Source of the DNA: QHXQ01 sp038322995
GTDB taxonomy: Bacteria > Acidobacteriota > Blastocatellia > Pyrinomonadales > Pyrinomonadaceae
DNA: 5,484 bases
Reading direction: 5' to 3'
Assembly: GCA_038322995.1 (NCBI GenBank)
Contig: JBBQGM010000142.1
Coordinates: 1-5,484 of the forward strand
Position numbers and translations under genes: made by a program. Positions within the stretch are counted from its first letter, which is position 1. Every line of letters begins with the position of its first letter. This document shows, piece after piece, positions 4,571-5,484 of this stretch. The notes below the pieces were generated by a model. It was given only the letters and a program-made list of their open reading frames with translations, did no database searches and was not told the DNA's origin.

Positions 4571-5484
4571 ATGATTTCACGTCCACGCCTGTTCAGTTGC
4601 ATTACGTTCCTCTTGTTGCTCATCATTACTTTGCACGCACAGTCGGGGCGCGTCATCCCCAAGCCGACGCCGGCCGACGATCAGATCAGAGTCTATACCG
4701 AAGAGGTGCGCATCCCACTGTTCGCGCGCGACCAGTACGGGCGCTTCGATCCGACGCTTGAGCGCGACGACGTGGTAATCCTCGAAGACAGCGTGCAGCA
4801 GCAGATACGCAGCATCAAGCGCATCCCGGCGAGCGTGCTATTACTGCTTGGCACGGGCGGCGAGTTGAACCCGGCACAACGCACCAGCACGACGCGCAAG
4901 GCTGCGCTCGGCGTCCTCTCCGCGCTGCGCCCCGGCGACGCGATTGCCATCATGCAGTTCGACCGCAAGATCGCTTTGCTCGAACCGTGGACGAACGATC
5001 CGGAGGCGGCCCGGCACGCCTTGCAGAGCAAACTTGGCGCAGGCAGCGGCGCGCATCCAGCGGAAGCTTTGCAACAGGCCGCGCGCCTCTTCGCCGATCA
5101 ACCGATGGGCAACCGGCACATCATCCTCGTCACCGACGGCGTGGACACGCCCGGCGGCGCGGCGAGTCCGGGCACAGTTGAGCGCAGCATCTCTGCGGGC
5201 GACGCGAGCACGATGGGCGGGCGCGCGGGCTTCGCCGAAGCGATGAAGCAATTGAACGCGGCGCAGGTGACGGTGCATGTCATCAGCTACACGGCCATCG
5301 GGCGCAAGACAACGAAGGATCGCGACAAGACCGCGAGCCTGTTGCCGCCCGTCGGCAGCGTCGCCTCGTCCGGCATCCCGACCGTCGGCATCAATCCGAC
5401 GCAACCGCCGACGATGAATCGCGGCACGGGCACAGGGCCGCCGACCGGCGGCGGCGTTGTCTTCGACCCGCAGCAAGCGCGCAT
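4571..5484 (+). CDS. Secreted VWFA-related (acidobacterial-type) protein, 3' end outside the window
   Basis: A frame of 304 codons runs from ATG 4571 to the window edge without a stop. Residues 1-23 are a signal peptide (RPR, then ITFLLLLIITLHA), with likely cleavage before Q24, so the protein is exported. Residues 40-85 match the usual N-terminal module of this family: VRIPLFARDQYGRF (46-59), then RDDVVILEDSVQQQIRSIKR (65-84). Residues 87-193 are a von Willebrand A-like domain: ASVLLLLGTGG, LRPGDAIAIMQFD (119-131), a helix PAEALQQAARLF (163-174), HIILVTDGVD (183-192), and a later strand VTVHVISY (233-240). Residues 256-298 are Pro/Gly/Thr-rich and probably unstructured. The metal-site motif DxSxS is replaced by G94-T-G-G-E98, although Asp189 of TDG remains. 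Members are abundant in Acidobacteriota, and their role is largely unknown. It is preceded by its own ribosome binding site and separated from pta by the heptad repeat. Confidence 0.85.
   Translation, partial: MISRPRLFSCITFLLLLIITLHAQSGRVIPKPTPADDQIRVYTEEVRIPLFARDQYGRFDPTLERDDVVILEDSVQQQIRSIKRIPASVLLLLGTGGELNPAQRTSTTRKAALGVLSALRPGDAIAIMQFDRKIALLEPWTNDPEAARHALQSKLGAGSGAHPAEALQQAARLFADQPMGNRHIILVTDGVDTPGGAASPGTVERSISAGDASTMGGRAGFAEAMKQLNAAQVTVHVISYTAIGRKTTKDRDKTASLLPPVGSVASSGIPTVGINPTQPPTMNRGTGTGPPTGGGVVFDPQQAR

Noticed and set aside
4841..5476. 211-codon minus-strand frame opposite the vWA-like gene
   Set aside because: It is antisense to a frame with a signal peptide, ribosome site and vWA-type motifs. 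Its composition (Arg/Ala/His) is typical of a GC-rich shadow.

Overview
The window looks like chromosomal DNA from an Acidobacteriota bacterium, most likely of the Blastocatellia type. The strongest hint is the last gene, a secreted protein built like the 'VWFA-related acidobacterial' family. A stand-alone DICT-type sensory protein and GC-rich coding DNA separated by repeat-filled spacers fit the same picture. This placement is inferred from family knowledge; there is no rRNA or other phylogenetic marker here.

Layout from left to right. Bases 2-208 (+) hold the C-terminal end of an unidentified protein whose last codons overlap, tail to tail, a minus-strand gene. Bases 178-1809 (-) hold a probable two-gene operon: a 134-aa protein of unknown function with a possible PH-like beta fold (1405-1809), then a 400-aa tetratricopeptide-repeat protein (178-1380). 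Bases 1810-2365 have no gene. They contain a clear 150-bp miniature inverted-repeat element (1921-2070) with perfect 18-bp terminal inverted repeats and a perfect 9-bp target duplication. Bases 2366-2929 (+) encode the DICT-type protein, followed by an intrinsic terminator (2985-3017). Bases 3018-3379 have no gene and hold several dispersed-repeat-like segments, including a 10-bp-periodic hairpin (3151-3236) and a long-range inverted repeat just before the next start codon (3273-3369). Bases 3380-4393 (+) encode a complete short-form phosphate acetyltransferase (pta), followed by a 23-bp inverted repeat built from 7-bp units (4396-4474). From 4571 to the window end (+) runs an incomplete secreted vWA-like protein whose metal-binding motif looks degenerate.

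The genes do not form one recognisable pathway. Pta converts acetyl-CoA and acetyl-phosphate, but no acetate kinase gene lies in the window. The TPR protein and its 134-aa partner are probably co-transcribed. The DICT protein, pta and the vWA protein are separated by terminators or repeats and look like independent units. I see no CRISPR array, tRNA, rRNA, toxin-antitoxin pair or recognisable defence system. The most notable material is the mobile miniature element and the concentration of structured repeats in the spacers.
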